This document shows positions 7,492 through 13,788 of a stretch of DNA of 13,788 bases, in pieces (positions within the stretch are counted from its first letter, which is position 1; each line of letters starts with the position of its first letter). This DNA is from Erysipelothrix sp. Its GTDB lineage: Bacteria > Bacillota_I > Bacilli_A > Erysipelotrichales > Erysipelotrichaceae. The position numbers were made by a program, and so were the translations under genes. Where the stretch lies: NCBI GenBank assembly GCA_012511085.1, contig JAAZGU010000175.1, positions 1-13,788 on the forward strand. The letters run 5' to 3'. Below the pieces are notes generated by a model. That model saw only the letters and a list, made by a program, of their open reading frames with translations. It was not told where the DNA came from and did not search any database.

Positions 7492-8170
7492 ACCTGTTTT
7501 AGGAATATTAGGAGCAGGTAAATTTGGAACAGCACTTGCCCGTTTAGCAACAGCTGCTGACTATAAGGTATACATTGCAGGGTCGGGAGCGGTGGATAGA
7601 ATTGCGCTATCTATTGAAGTGCTTGTGCCCAAGGCAACCGCAAGCACGGCGTTGGAGGCAACCGCAAAAGCAGATGTGGTTATTTTGGCCTTACCACTTG
7701 GTAAATACCAAACCATCCCGAAAGCCAATCTCAAGGGTAAACTCGTTCTTGATGCCATGAATTATTGGTGGGAAGTTGATGGTTTAACTCGCATTCCGGA
7801 AGATTTAAGACATTCATCAACGGAAATTGTTGCCCAATTCTTAAATGGTAGTCATGTTGTAAAAGCATTGAATCACATGGGCTACCATGATGTGGAACTA
7901 GAATCAAAAGCAAAAGGAGAGCCCCTGCGCAAGGCAATTGCTTTTGCCGGTGCTGATGATCAACACAAGGCAACGCTTCAAAAACTAATTGATGATTTAG
8001 GCTTTGACGCCTTGGATATTGGCCCTTTAAAAAATGGTGTGAAGTTAGAACCAGGAAGTCCACTTTTTGGTGCAAACTTAACCAAACAACAATTGCAACA
8101 AGCCATTGATGATTTTGAACAGAGTGAATTTGGGATTGCGGTGCTTAAAGCGCGTGCTGGAAAACTATAA
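7484..8170 (+). CDS. NADPH-dependent F420-reductase-like protein (Rossmann NAD(P)-binding)
   Basis: Protein of 228 residues with an N-terminal Rossmann dinucleotide motif LGILGAGKFGTALA (GxGxxG at G10-G12-G15) and a second conserved strand, ADVVILALPLGKY (about 63-75), as in the F420_oxidored family (PF03807). The C-terminal half carries the VKALNHMGYHD (about 126-136) and AFAGADDQH segments common in the group. Family members transfer hydride between NADP(H) and F420, or act on other acceptors. No F420 biosynthesis gene is in the window, and this lineage is not expected to make F420, so the real acceptor may be a flavin or a small carbonyl/imine substrate. It overlaps the luciferase-like gene by 8 bp, with only weak purines ahead of its ATG, pointing to coupled translation. 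Confidence 0.82.
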   Translation: MTKPVLGILGAGKFGTALARLATAADYKVYIAGSGAVDRIALSIEVLVPKATASTALEATAKADVVILALPLGKYQTIPKANLKGKLVLDAMNYWWEVDGLTRIPEDLRHSSTEIVAQFLNGSHVVKALNHMGYHDVELESKAKGEPLRKAIAFAGADDQHKATLQKLIDDLGFDALDIGPLKNGVKLEPGSPLFGANLTKQQLQQAIDDFEQSEFGIAVLKARAGKL

Positions 8171-8192
8171 ACAGAGGTTTCTGTGTTTTTTT
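8168..8192 (+). terminator. Short intrinsic terminator after the reductase gene
   Basis: ACAGA (8171-8175) pairs with TCTGT (8180-8184) around a GGTT loop, directly after the stop codon, and a run of T residues follows (8186-8192). The stem is short, so read-through into the regulator gene is possible. Confidence 0.55.
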
Positions 8193-8195
8193 CTT

Positions 8196-8226
8196 TGTTT
8201 TTAAATGCATGTGATTTTGATATACT
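8196..8226 (+). promoter_or_regulatory. Probable promoter of the two-component operon
   Basis: TGATATACT (8218-8226) is an extended -10 element. The nearest -35-like hexamer, TTGTTT (8196-8201), is 19 bases away, so the extended -10 probably carries the promoter. GAGGGAA precedes the ATG of the regulator. Confidence 0.55.
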
Positions 8227-8264
8227 TAAATCAAAGGATTAAAAGATACTTGTGAGGGAAAGCC

Positions 8265-8939
8265 ATGCGGATTTTGGTTGTTGATGATCAGAAAAGTTTA
8301 AATGAATCAATTTCTGATGTTTTAAAAGCAAACGGTTATCAGGTTGATTCTGTTTTTAATGGTGAAGATGCCATCGATTACATGAGTATGCTTAATTATG
8401 ATTGCGTTGTTTTAGATATTATGATGCCGCATGTGGATGGCTTTGAAGTCGTAGAAATCATGCGCAGTAAAGGTTATGTCCAACCGATTCTGTTTTTGTC
8501 AGCCAAACAACATGTCGATGATCGCGTGAAAGCTTTAAAATTAGGAGGCGATGATTACCTCGTGAAGCCTTTTTCAATGGATGAGTTGTTGGTGCGGATT
8601 CAAGTGCTTTTGCGCCATCATGATAATCAAGCCACCAACATCTACCAGGTAGGCGATCTTTCAATCAACATTGACACGCAACAAGTGAAACGGCAGTCAC
8701 AACTTATTGAACTGTCACACAAAGAATATTTAATTTTACTTTATTTAGTCCGCCATCAAAACATGGTAGTGACCCGTGAACAACTTTTAGAACATGTGTG
8801 GGATTTTGATTATGATGGGACATCCAACATCGTGGATGTTTACATCAATTATTTACGTAAAAAGGTGGATGGACCCTATCAACATAAATTGATTCAAACC
8901 GTGCGCGGTTCTGGGTACACGATTCGAGGTCAAGCATGA
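8265..8939 (+). CDS. OmpR/PhoB-family response regulator
   Basis: Transcription factor of 224 residues. The receiver domain (about 1-115) has the acidic pair D7/D8, phosphoacceptor D51 in VVLDIMMP, S79 and K101 in YLVKPF. The C-terminal winged-helix domain (about 125-222) has the family pattern LSHKEYLILLYLVRHQNMVVTREQLLEHVW and ends near TVRGSGYTI. It should be phosphorylated by the kinase encoded next, whose ATG overlaps its TGA stop (ATGA). Proteins of this class usually bind tandem direct repeats with a 10-11 bp period; such a repeat lies ahead of the lipoprotein gene downstream. The stimulus is unknown. Confidence 0.95.
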   Translation: MRILVVDDQKSLNESISDVLKANGYQVDSVFNGEDAIDYMSMLNYDCVVLDIMMPHVDGFEVVEIMRSKGYVQPILFLSAKQHVDDRVKALKLGGDDYLVKPFSMDELLVRIQVLLRHHDNQATNIYQVGDLSINIDTQQVKRQSQLIELSHKEYLILLYLVRHQNMVVTREQLLEHVWDFDYDGTSNIVDVYINYLRKKVDGPYQHKLIQTVRGSGYTIRGQA

Positions 8940-10252
8940 AACGTTTGCCATTTAAACTACAAATCACGTTATGGTACAGTGGCTTCATGATTTTGTTTTT
9001 AGCGATAACACTCACCATTATTTACACCATGAGTGCCACAAGCATGTTAAGCAAAACGGATGAGAGCTTAATCAATACTTTGGATAAGGCGCAAGATTAT
9101 GTGACCTATCGTGATGGTGTCTTTCGTTACGATGAATACATGCACCGCCTGGATGAATCGATTGCGGTTGTTGTGTATGATCAATTCGGAAATGTGCTCT
9201 ATGGGGAAGTGCCTCGTTTGTTTCCTGTGGACACCCCTTTTTCTAATATCTTGGCGACTATTAAGTTGCCGAATCAAAACCGTTATGTGTATCGCGATTT
9301 AGATATTGAAGTTGCGGGTGCCAAACAAAAGCTTGTTTTGCGTGGGATTGCTTCGTACACGCGTGCAAGTGCAACTCTTAATTCATTTTTATTTGGTTCA
9401 CTCATTGTCGCGCCCATTATTATTCTACTAGCAATTTTTGGTGGTTGGCGATTAATGAAACAAATCTTTAAACCGATTGATTATGTCCGCACCACGGCCC
9501 AAGCAATCAGTGATGGTGACGATTTAAAATTACGAATTGAAACCCCTGAAAATAACGATGAGATTGCGAAGCTTGTATTAACGCTCAATCACATGCTGAA
9601 ACGTCTTGATGATGCATTTGAGCGCGAACGTGAGTTCAGTGATGATGTCTCACACGAACTAAGAACACCTCTAAGTGGGATGTTGCTTGACATCGAGTTG
9701 TTGCAAAGTAAAACAACGCAAGCAGAACAAGTTCATGTTTTGTCACGGTTGCATTATCATACAACCTGGATGATTGAACTCATTGAATCCATGAGTGCTT
9801 TATCAAATCAAGTCCAAATTAAAAAGCTTGAAAGCGTTAATTTAAACCAAGTGGTGTCCAATTATGCAACCATGGATGGGCGTCGCATTCAAGTTGATAT
9901 CGACACCAACATCATGATTAAAACAGACACCTTGCTCTTTAATCGGATACTCAGCAATCTAATTAACAACGCCTTTCAATACGGAGCAAGCAAGGTCATG
10001 ATTGCCACAGAGCTTGCTAAGGATGATGTGCGCTTAAAAATCAAGGATAATGGCATCGGCATTGATGCGGATCAACTGGATAATATATGGGATCGGTTTT
10101 ATCAAGTTGATGCTTCGCGACATGATTCCAAGACCTTTGGCTTGGGGCTTTCGTTTGTGAAACTCGCGATTATGGCCTTGGGATGGGAAATTTCTGTTGA
10201 AAGTGAACCACAAAAATACACAGAATTTACAATTTTTATAAAAAAAGACTAA
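8936..10252 (+). CDS. Membrane sensor histidine kinase
   Basis: Protein of 438 residues, partner of the response regulator. Membrane segment 1 is about residues 10-32 and segment 2 about 150-174. Between them lies an extracellular sensor region of about 115 residues with no recognised domain. A HAMP linker follows (about 175-228), then the dimerisation/phosphoacceptor domain with H240 in DVSHELRTPLSG, and the HATPase_c domain: N box NLINNAFQYG (341-350), G1 DNGIGI (371-376), F box IWDRFYQVD (384-392) and G2 FGLGLSFVK (401-409). All motifs for autophosphorylation are intact. The start ATG overlaps the regulator stop by 4 bp, giving coupled translation. The stop codon lies inside a tandem 11-bp repeat that precedes the lipoprotein gene. 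Confidence 0.95.
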   Translation: MKRLPFKLQITLWYSGFMILFLAITLTIIYTMSATSMLSKTDESLINTLDKAQDYVTYRDGVFRYDEYMHRLDESIAVVVYDQFGNVLYGEVPRLFPVDTPFSNILATIKLPNQNRYVYRDLDIEVAGAKQKLVLRGIASYTRASATLNSFLFGSLIVAPIIILLAIFGGWRLMKQIFKPIDYVRTTAQAISDGDDLKLRIETPENNDEIAKLVLTLNHMLKRLDDAFEREREFSDDVSHELRTPLSGMLLDIELLQSKTTQAEQVHVLSRLHYHTTWMIELIESMSALSNQVQIKKLESVNLNQVVSNYATMDGRRIQVDIDTNIMIKTDTLLFNRILSNLINNAFQYGASKVMIATELAKDDVRLKIKDNGIGIDADQLDNIWDRFYQVDASRHDSKTFGLGLSFVKLAIMALGWEISVESEPQKYTEFTIFIKKD

Positions 10253-10270
10253 TTTTAATCTAATTTTAAT
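10249..10270 (+). promoter_or_regulatory. Tandem 11-bp direct repeat, likely response-regulator operator
   Basis: CTAATTTTAAT occurs twice with no gap (10249-10259 and 10260-10270), a perfect repeat with an 11-bp period. OmpR/PhoB-family dimers bind head-to-tail sites of this period. It covers the kinase stop codon and sits where the -35 box of the lipoprotein promoter would be. Confidence 0.6.
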
Positions 10271-10277
10271 GTTGGGG

Positions 10278-10286
10278 TGTCACAAT
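10278..10286 (+). promoter_or_regulatory. Activator-type promoter of the PepSY lipoprotein gene (candidate)
   Basis: TGTCACAAT fits an extended -10 (TGn plus CACAAT). No -35 hexamer exists 17 bases upstream; the tandem repeat ends only seven bases before the TG. This suggests a promoter that needs the bound regulator. AAAGGAG (10297-10303) lies eight bases before the ATG. Confidence 0.45.
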
Positions 10287-10311
10287 AAGGTCAAGAAAAG
10301 GAGAGAAACAC

Positions 10312-11271
10312 ATGAAGAAATTATTATTACCAATTCTGTTAGTGATTTTCTTAAGTGGTTGTCATCTTGTGTTTGATGAACAACCTGAGATTGAACAAGT
10401 CGTTCATAACGTGACCTTAGCGGAAGCGAAAGAAATTGCATTAACGCATGCCTCAGTATCAAAGGCCGAAGCAAAATTTGAAGTTGAAGAAATGGTTGAA
10501 GGCGAACCTTCCTATTATTTATTAGTGATTAAAGATCAAGATCACACTTTGCTTTATAAGATAGACATTGCCTCTGGAAAGATTTTATTATCAAGCAACC
10601 AAGAAAGCGATGCGATTCTAGATGGCCTTGATGCAAGCTTATCAAAGCCAAGCGGTACCAATGACAAGGATTTAGATCAAAGCGTATCCAGTGAACCACA
10701 ACCATCAACACCGAGTGGTTCCAAATCTGAAAAGCCGAGCGATCCCAAACCTGTACAACCAAGCGATCCCAAACCTACGACACCAAGTGATACAAAAACT
10801 GAAAAACCTGCTGAATCACAACCGGATCATGTCATGAAAGACATTAGTAAAGATGTCGCATTACAAATTGCACTTAAAGATTTGGGAGTCTCACAATCCG
10901 CGATTCGTAAGCTTGAAATTGAGCGCGACCGCGAGAAAAACATGGATGTTTGGGAAGTTGAATTTGATTACGGTGATTATGAATATGAATATGATATCGC
11001 CATCAGTGATGGTACAATCATTAAAATGGAAATTGAATACCGTTTTAAACCAACAGGTACCGGCGAAATTTCATTGGCAAAAGCAAAAGAGCTTGCCTTA
11101 GCACGCGTAAAAGGTGCGAATGAAAATCATCTAAGAATCAAGAAAGATTACGACGATGGCCGTTTACAATACGAAGGTCGTATCATCTACAACGGTTATG
11201 AATACGAATTTGAAATTGATGGTCCAACAGGCATCTTCCTTGAATGGGAAATGGAAATTCTGTTCTACTAA
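10312..11271 (+). CDS. PepSY-domain lipoprotein downstream of the two-component system
   Basis: Protein of 319 residues. A short basic, hydrophobic signal ends in the lipobox LSGC, so C17 should be lipidated and the protein held on the outer membrane face. Three PepSY-like units are visible: about 34-95 (ending YKIDIASGKIL), 177-243 (YEYDIAISDGTI) and 253-316 (YEFEIDGPTGIF). Between the first and second lies a proline-, serine- and lysine-rich linker (about 110-172) with an 8-residue repeat built on PSDPKP. PepSY domains are thought to inhibit secreted peptidases or sense envelope conditions. The gene follows the kinase by 59 bp, behind a likely operator, so it is a probable target and perhaps a feedback partner of the system. 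The mature protein is strongly acidic in the repeat domains. Confidence 0.88.
   Translation: MKKLLLPILLVIFLSGCHLVFDEQPEIEQVVHNVTLAEAKEIALTHASVSKAEAKFEVEEMVEGEPSYYLLVIKDQDHTLLYKIDIASGKILLSSNQESDAILDGLDASLSKPSGTNDKDLDQSVSSEPQPSTPSGSKSEKPSDPKPVQPSDPKPTTPSDTKTEKPAESQPDHVMKDISKDVALQIALKDLGVSQSAIRKLEIERDREKNMDVWEVEFDYGDYEYEYDIAISDGTIIKMEIEYRFKPTGTGEISLAKAKELALARVKGANENHLRIKKDYDDGRLQYEGRIIYNGYEYEFEIDGPTGIFLEWEMEILFY
10738..10776 (+). repeat. 24-bp period repeat in the lipoprotein linker
   Basis: AGCGATCCCAAACCT occurs at 10738-10752 and again at 10762-10776, a 24-bp period that encodes the octapeptide register PSDPKPVQ/PSDPKPTT, followed by a degenerate PSDTKTEK. Such in-frame repeats can change copy number by slippage. 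Confidence 0.75.
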
Positions 11272-11285
11272 AAAAAACCACTAAG

Positions 11286-11318
11286 ATAGTCCACTTCATA
11301 GTAAGTGGACTATTTTTT
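11286..11318 (+). terminator. Strong intrinsic terminator after the lipoprotein gene
   Basis: ATAGTCCACTT (11286-11296) pairs perfectly with AAGTGGACTAT (11303-11313) around a six-base loop and runs into six T residues. It closes the two-component/lipoprotein unit. Confidence 0.95.
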
Positions 11319-11328
11319 ATGTAAATTA

Positions 11329-11357
11329 TTGCTTAATTTGATAGGGTCCTTTAAGAT
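11329..11357 (+). promoter_or_regulatory. Candidate promoter of the deaminase-zinc-ribbon unit
   Basis: TTGCTT (11329-11334) and TAAGAT (11352-11357) are 17 bases apart, just after the preceding terminator and about 22 bases before the ATG. The same TAAGAT -10 appears ahead of the luciferase-like gene. Confidence 0.5.
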
Positions 11358-11379
11358 TAATGTAAGTTTGGAGGCAGCT

Positions 11380-12021
11380 ATGTTTCAAAAGTTATCAAAG
11401 CCATGGCAAGATGTTGTGAAACTCATGTGGCAAGCCCACAAAGAAGAATCCATGCCAATCGGTTCGGTTATTACGGATGAAAACAATCAAGTGTTAATAA
11501 GCGGTCGTAATCAAATATTTAAACGTGATGAAAGGAATCCCTTGTCCGGCACCAGTTTAGCACACGCCGAAATGAATGCTCCCATGCATTTGCGTCGTGA
11601 TGGACATCCCAACATTAAGCAATACACACTATACACAAGCATGGAACCATGCCCCATGTGTATAGGCGCATCGGTGATGAGTAAAATCCGTAACATCCAT
11701 TTTGGTGCTCGTGATTTTTATGGTGGTGCAAGTGCTTTGGTGGAGCTTCATCATTATTTAAAAAGTAAAGATATGAAAATCCACTATGAAGCTGGCAACA
11801 TTGAAGTGTTTCAACTTGTTTTACAAACAAATTTTGAAATGCAGAGACAATACCAACGTTACGAAGTTTTGTTAGCGAGCATCGCCCGTGCGAATCCAGA
11901 TGCAATTCAAATTGGAAAAGCACTTGCACAAGAAAAGTTCTTTGACAAAGCGCAAGCAAAGAAGATGCCTGTCAAAGATCTTTATAATCATGTGATTGAC
12001 TATTATGAACAATTTAAATAA
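11380..12021 (+). CDS. CMP/tRNA-deaminase-family nucleoside deaminase
   Basis: Protein of 213 residues with the zinc deaminase signature: HAEMNA (H62 as zinc ligand, E64 as proton shuttle) and EPCPMCIGA (C91 and C94 as zinc ligands). This places it in the cytidine/deoxycytidylate deaminase fold (PF00383), which includes guanine deaminase and TadA. The first 125 residues or so form that domain; the C-terminal 75 residues or more (from about VFQLVLQTNFE) form a helical extension not found in short TadA or guanine deaminase proteins. The start at 11380 has GGAGG upstream; the frame is open back to 11305, but that part lies inside the preceding terminator. It overlaps the zinc-ribbon gene by 17 bp. 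The substrate (free base, nucleoside or RNA) is not determined. Confidence 0.85.
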   Translation: MFQKLSKPWQDVVKLMWQAHKEESMPIGSVITDENNQVLISGRNQIFKRDERNPLSGTSLAHAEMNAPMHLRRDGHPNIKQYTLYTSMEPCPMCIGASVMSKIRNIHFGARDFYGGASALVELHHYLKSKDMKIHYEAGNIEVFQLVLQTNFEMQRQYQRYEVLLASIARANPDAIQIGKALAQEKFFDKAQAKKMPVKDLYNHVIDYYEQFK

Positions 12022-12298
12022 ATTTAAAAATCCTTATTATAAGAAAATCCGGGGCAGTGTGTTGTTGGAGTTAACATGTGCACATTGTAAAACGGCCCTT
12101 TTGCATTATCAAAAAGTGGGGAAGGGCAACGTGCGGGTGCTGCATCTTGAGCGCATTGTGGCTGCCACTTTTGATTGTTTCAAACAAGCAAAACAACTCA
12201 CATGTCCAACATGTGGCACGCGGCTTGGTTTATTTGATGAAAAACATTTTGGTTATCGCATGATTCGCGGTCACACCATGCAGAGATTTTTGTTTTAA
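12005..12298 (+). CDS. Small zinc-ribbon protein of unknown function
   Basis: Protein of 97 residues with two cysteine pairs, CAHC (C25, C28) and CPTC (C67, C70), about 40 residues apart, as in a zinc ribbon. The middle part (YQKVGKGNVRVLHLERIV) is basic. I recall similar uncharacterised proteins in other low-GC Gram-positives but no function. The ATG at 12005 lies inside the end of the deaminase gene with no clear ribosome binding site, so translation is likely coupled; a TTG at 11996 is a weaker start option. Its stop codon overlaps the stop of the convergent serine-hydrolase gene. A link with nucleic acid or with the deaminase is only suggested by position. Confidence 0.75.
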   Translation: MNNLNKFKNPYYKKIRGSVLLELTCAHCKTALLHYQKVGKGNVRVLHLERIVAATFDCFKQAKQLTCPTCGTRLGLFDEKHFGYRMIRGHTMQRFLF

Positions 12299-13248
12299 GA
12301 ATCTTCAACGATTTGATTTAATATTGTATGCAAGGGTGCCGTATCAACTTGATGGGCTAAAGTCAGGATGACCATGTTGCGTTTGGGCACGATTATCAAG
12401 GCTTGGCCATCGGTGCCGAGCCCAAAAAAGATGCCTTCATCTTTTGCAACCCAGACACCATATCCATAACCATAACGTCGAAACAGACGTTGTGGATGAT
12501 CAACATGTGGTGTTTGAGTTGTTTTTGTTTTCATGATTGTAATCCATTCCTTGGATACAATGCGCTTGCCTTGATACAAGCCATCATCAAGTAACAGTTG
12601 ACCAAACTTCATGAGATCATCAGGGAACAACCAGAGGCGCGTGGCGCCCGCAAGGTAATCGCCGTATTTCTCCCATTTGTAATCGGTAATATCCAAATCT
12701 TTAAATAAGGTTTCCTGTAAATAATGATCAAGATCTTGTTTTAAATAAAGTTGTAAAACCACAGAAAGTAAATAGAAACCAGCGTTGGAATACAAGTAAT
12801 GGGTTCCCGGTGCGTGAACGATTGGATAATTAAGTAAGTATTCGACATAATCGGAAGTTTCGAGCTTAAGCAAGTCTTGCCGCATGAGTAAAACATCCTG
12901 ATAACCAATCGTATGTGTCAACAAGTGCCTTATTTGTATTTGTTGTAAATAGGCCAGGTTATTGGTATTTGTTAATTGATAATGTTTCGCTAAAATTGGA
13001 TAAACGTAAGTGTCCAAATTTAATGTTTTTTGTGAGTCATGTTCAATGATGTAACCTAATAAGATGGTCATGACAGTTTTACTTAAACTGCGAATATCTG
13101 AGAATGTGTTCGCTTTTTTAAATTGGTGAAAAAAGTGTTGCTCATTTTGTGAGATCATCAAATAATGTAAATTCAAAGAGTTTTGACGTTTGTCTTTAGC
13201 TATTGATAATGCTTGCACATAATGATTAAATTTTGAGTTGGTGATCAT
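12295..13248 (-). CDS. Beta-lactamase-fold serine hydrolase (class C/PBP-like)
   Basis: Protein of 317 residues in the Beta-lactamase family (PF00144). The catalytic SxxK is S54-L-S-K57, the second motif is Y153-S-N, and the third-motif region is probably FFGLGTDGQALIIVP (about 274-288). Other family marks are LLTHTIGYQD (109-118), APGTHYLYSNAGFYLL and GATRLWLFPDDLMKFGQLLLDDG. There is no signal peptide or membrane segment, so it seems cytoplasmic, unlike true penicillin-binding proteins; esterase or peptide-hydrolase roles are common for such members. A poor AGTAGG site precedes the start codon. It is convergent with the zinc-ribbon gene, with stop codons overlapping by 4 bp, and divergent from the membrane protein gene. 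True beta-lactamase activity is unlikely. Confidence 0.88.
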   Translation of the reverse strand: MITNSKFNHYVQALSIAKDKRQNSLNLHYLMISQNEQHFFHQFKKANTFSDIRSLSKTVMTILLGYIIEHDSQKTLNLDTYVYPILAKHYQLTNTNNLAYLQQIQIRHLLTHTIGYQDVLLMRQDLLKLETSDYVEYLLNYPIVHAPGTHYLYSNAGFYLLSVVLQLYLKQDLDHYLQETLFKDLDITDYKWEKYGDYLAGATRLWLFPDDLMKFGQLLLDDGLYQGKRIVSKEWITIMKTKTTQTPHVDHPQRLFRRYGYGYGVWVAKDEGIFFGLGTDGQALIIVPKRNMVILTLAHQVDTAPLHTILNQIVEDS

Positions 13249-13312
13249 TGTTATTACCTACTTTCATGTATAGTTTAGCATATCTTATGTAACTACTTGA
13301 AATCGAATATTA

Positions 13313-13340
13313 GGTACATTTTATGCAATTGTAGTATAAT
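13313..13340 (+). promoter_or_regulatory. Probable promoter of the flippase-like gene
   Basis: TATAAT (13335-13340) is a consensus -10; GGTACA (13313-13318) is 16 bases upstream as a weak -35. The leader would be about 77 nt long. The 175-bp gap also holds the opposite-facing start region of the serine hydrolase, for which I find no convincing promoter. Confidence 0.55.
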
Positions 13341-13423
13341 TTGGGTGTTTAATGGAAAAATGTTTTATAAGCTATCATAAAAAATGAAAGGGATGTTCTT
13401 GCAGACCATAATTTTATTTACAT

Positions 13424-13788
13424 ATGCATTACGTTAAGAAAATCTTAAAAAGTCACATCTTCAATATCATGCTTATGCTTTCTTTAACAGCTTTAGCGCT
13501 CTGGATTGCATTCAAAGATGACGATGGATCAACGCTGCTGTTGTTTAAAAATATCAAATGGTATTGGATTATTATTTTAATTGCGTATGTGTTTTTCTAT
13601 CATAGCATTACAGGCTGGATTTTGTTTCGATTGACAAAATACAAATACACGTCATATCGGCTGTCGCAAGGTATTATCAACACCTTGATTGCGACGTTTT
13701 TCCATGCGATAACACCAGGTGCTTCCGGAGGTCAATTCATGCAGGTTTATGTGTTTCGGAAACAACGTGTCAATATAAGTGATGCCGC
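13424..13788 (+). CDS. LPG-synthase/flippase-like membrane protein (UPF0104 family), N-terminal part
   Basis: Partial gene running off the window; 121 residues are visible. The N terminus is basic (KKILKSH), followed by membrane segment 1 (about 12-30), segment 2 (about 46-64) and the conserved stretch FFHAITPGASGGQFMQVYVF (92-111), diagnostic of the lysylphosphatidylglycerol-synthase transmembrane family (PF03706). That family covers MprF flippase domains and stand-alone proteins of uncharacterised lipid or glycolipid transport. A separate C-terminal synthase domain, as in full MprF, cannot be judged from what is visible. The ATG at 13424 is the only start in frame after a stop at 13409-13411, yet no Shine-Dalgarno sequence precedes it. 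Confidence 0.85.
   Translation, partial: MHYVKKILKSHIFNIMLMLSLTALALWIAFKDDDGSTLLLFKNIKWYWIIILIAYVFFYHSITGWILFRLTKYKYTSYRLSQGIINTLIATFFHAITPGASGGQFMQVYVFRKQRVNISDA

Noticed and set aside
7633..7667. GGCAACCGCAA repeated 24 bp apart
   Set aside because: It is inside the reductase coding region and encodes an alanine/threonine-rich stretch; no sign of function at the DNA level.
7731..8075. 114-codon frame antisense to the reductase gene
   Set aside because: Shadow of a confident Rossmann-fold gene; low-complexity, histidine/leucine-rich translation.
8216..8235. TTTGAT/ATCAAA inverted repeat across the -10 of the regulator promoter
   Set aside because: Six-base arms in AT-rich DNA are weak, and a winged-helix OmpR-type regulator is expected to use direct repeats; not enough to call an operator.
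11305..11379. 25-residue N-terminal extension of the deaminase frame
   Set aside because: It starts within the preceding terminator hairpin; the ATG at 11380 has GGAGG and fits the family start.
11615..11959. 114-codon frame antisense to the deaminase gene
   Set aside because: Lies opposite the PCxxC deaminase coding sequence, and its composition is cysteine/histidine-rich as expected from reversed codons.

Overview
The window looks like chromosomal DNA from a low-GC, cell-walled Gram-positive bacterium (Bacillota, perhaps Erysipelotrichia or a relative; the lineage is inferred). The evidence is AT-rich intergenic DNA, strong AGGAGG-type ribosome binding sites, sigma-A-like promoters with T-tract terminators, a D,D-carboxypeptidase and a lipoprotein. 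TGA is used as a stop (the response regulator ends in TGA), which argues against the mollicute genetic code. I see no tRNA, rRNA, CRISPR array, insertion sequence or phage gene. This is ordinary housekeeping and accessory chromosome made of short transcription units.

Layout, left to right: the 3' end of a membrane-anchored D-Ala-D-Ala carboxypeptidase (+), closed by a two-way terminator; a small putative membrane peptide (-) directly behind an M3 oligoendopeptidase F gene (-); a divergent promoter region; a tyrosine phosphatase and a GNAT-like acyltransferase in one operon (+); a monocistronic hexameric tyrosine-coordinated heme protein gene (-) with its own strong promoter and terminator; 4-alpha-glucanotransferase malQ (+); a luciferase-like flavin oxidoreductase overlapping an F420-NADP-reductase-like gene (+); an OmpR-type response regulator, its histidine kinase and a PepSY lipoprotein (+); a CMP/tRNA-deaminase-like gene overlapping a small zinc-ribbon gene (+); a beta-lactamase-fold serine hydrolase (-) whose stop codon overlaps the zinc-ribbon stop; and the 5' part of an LPG-synthase/flippase-like membrane protein (+) cut by the window end.

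The clearest functional unit is the two-component system with the PepSY lipoprotein. The gap between kinase and lipoprotein holds a perfect tandem 11-bp repeat just ahead of a promoter that lacks a -35 box, the arrangement expected of an OmpR/PhoB-family activator site. The most unexpected single gene is the heme protein, a family I know mainly from Proteobacteria. The oxidoreductase/reductase pair is also notable, because a reductase of the F420 type appears in an organism not expected to make F420.
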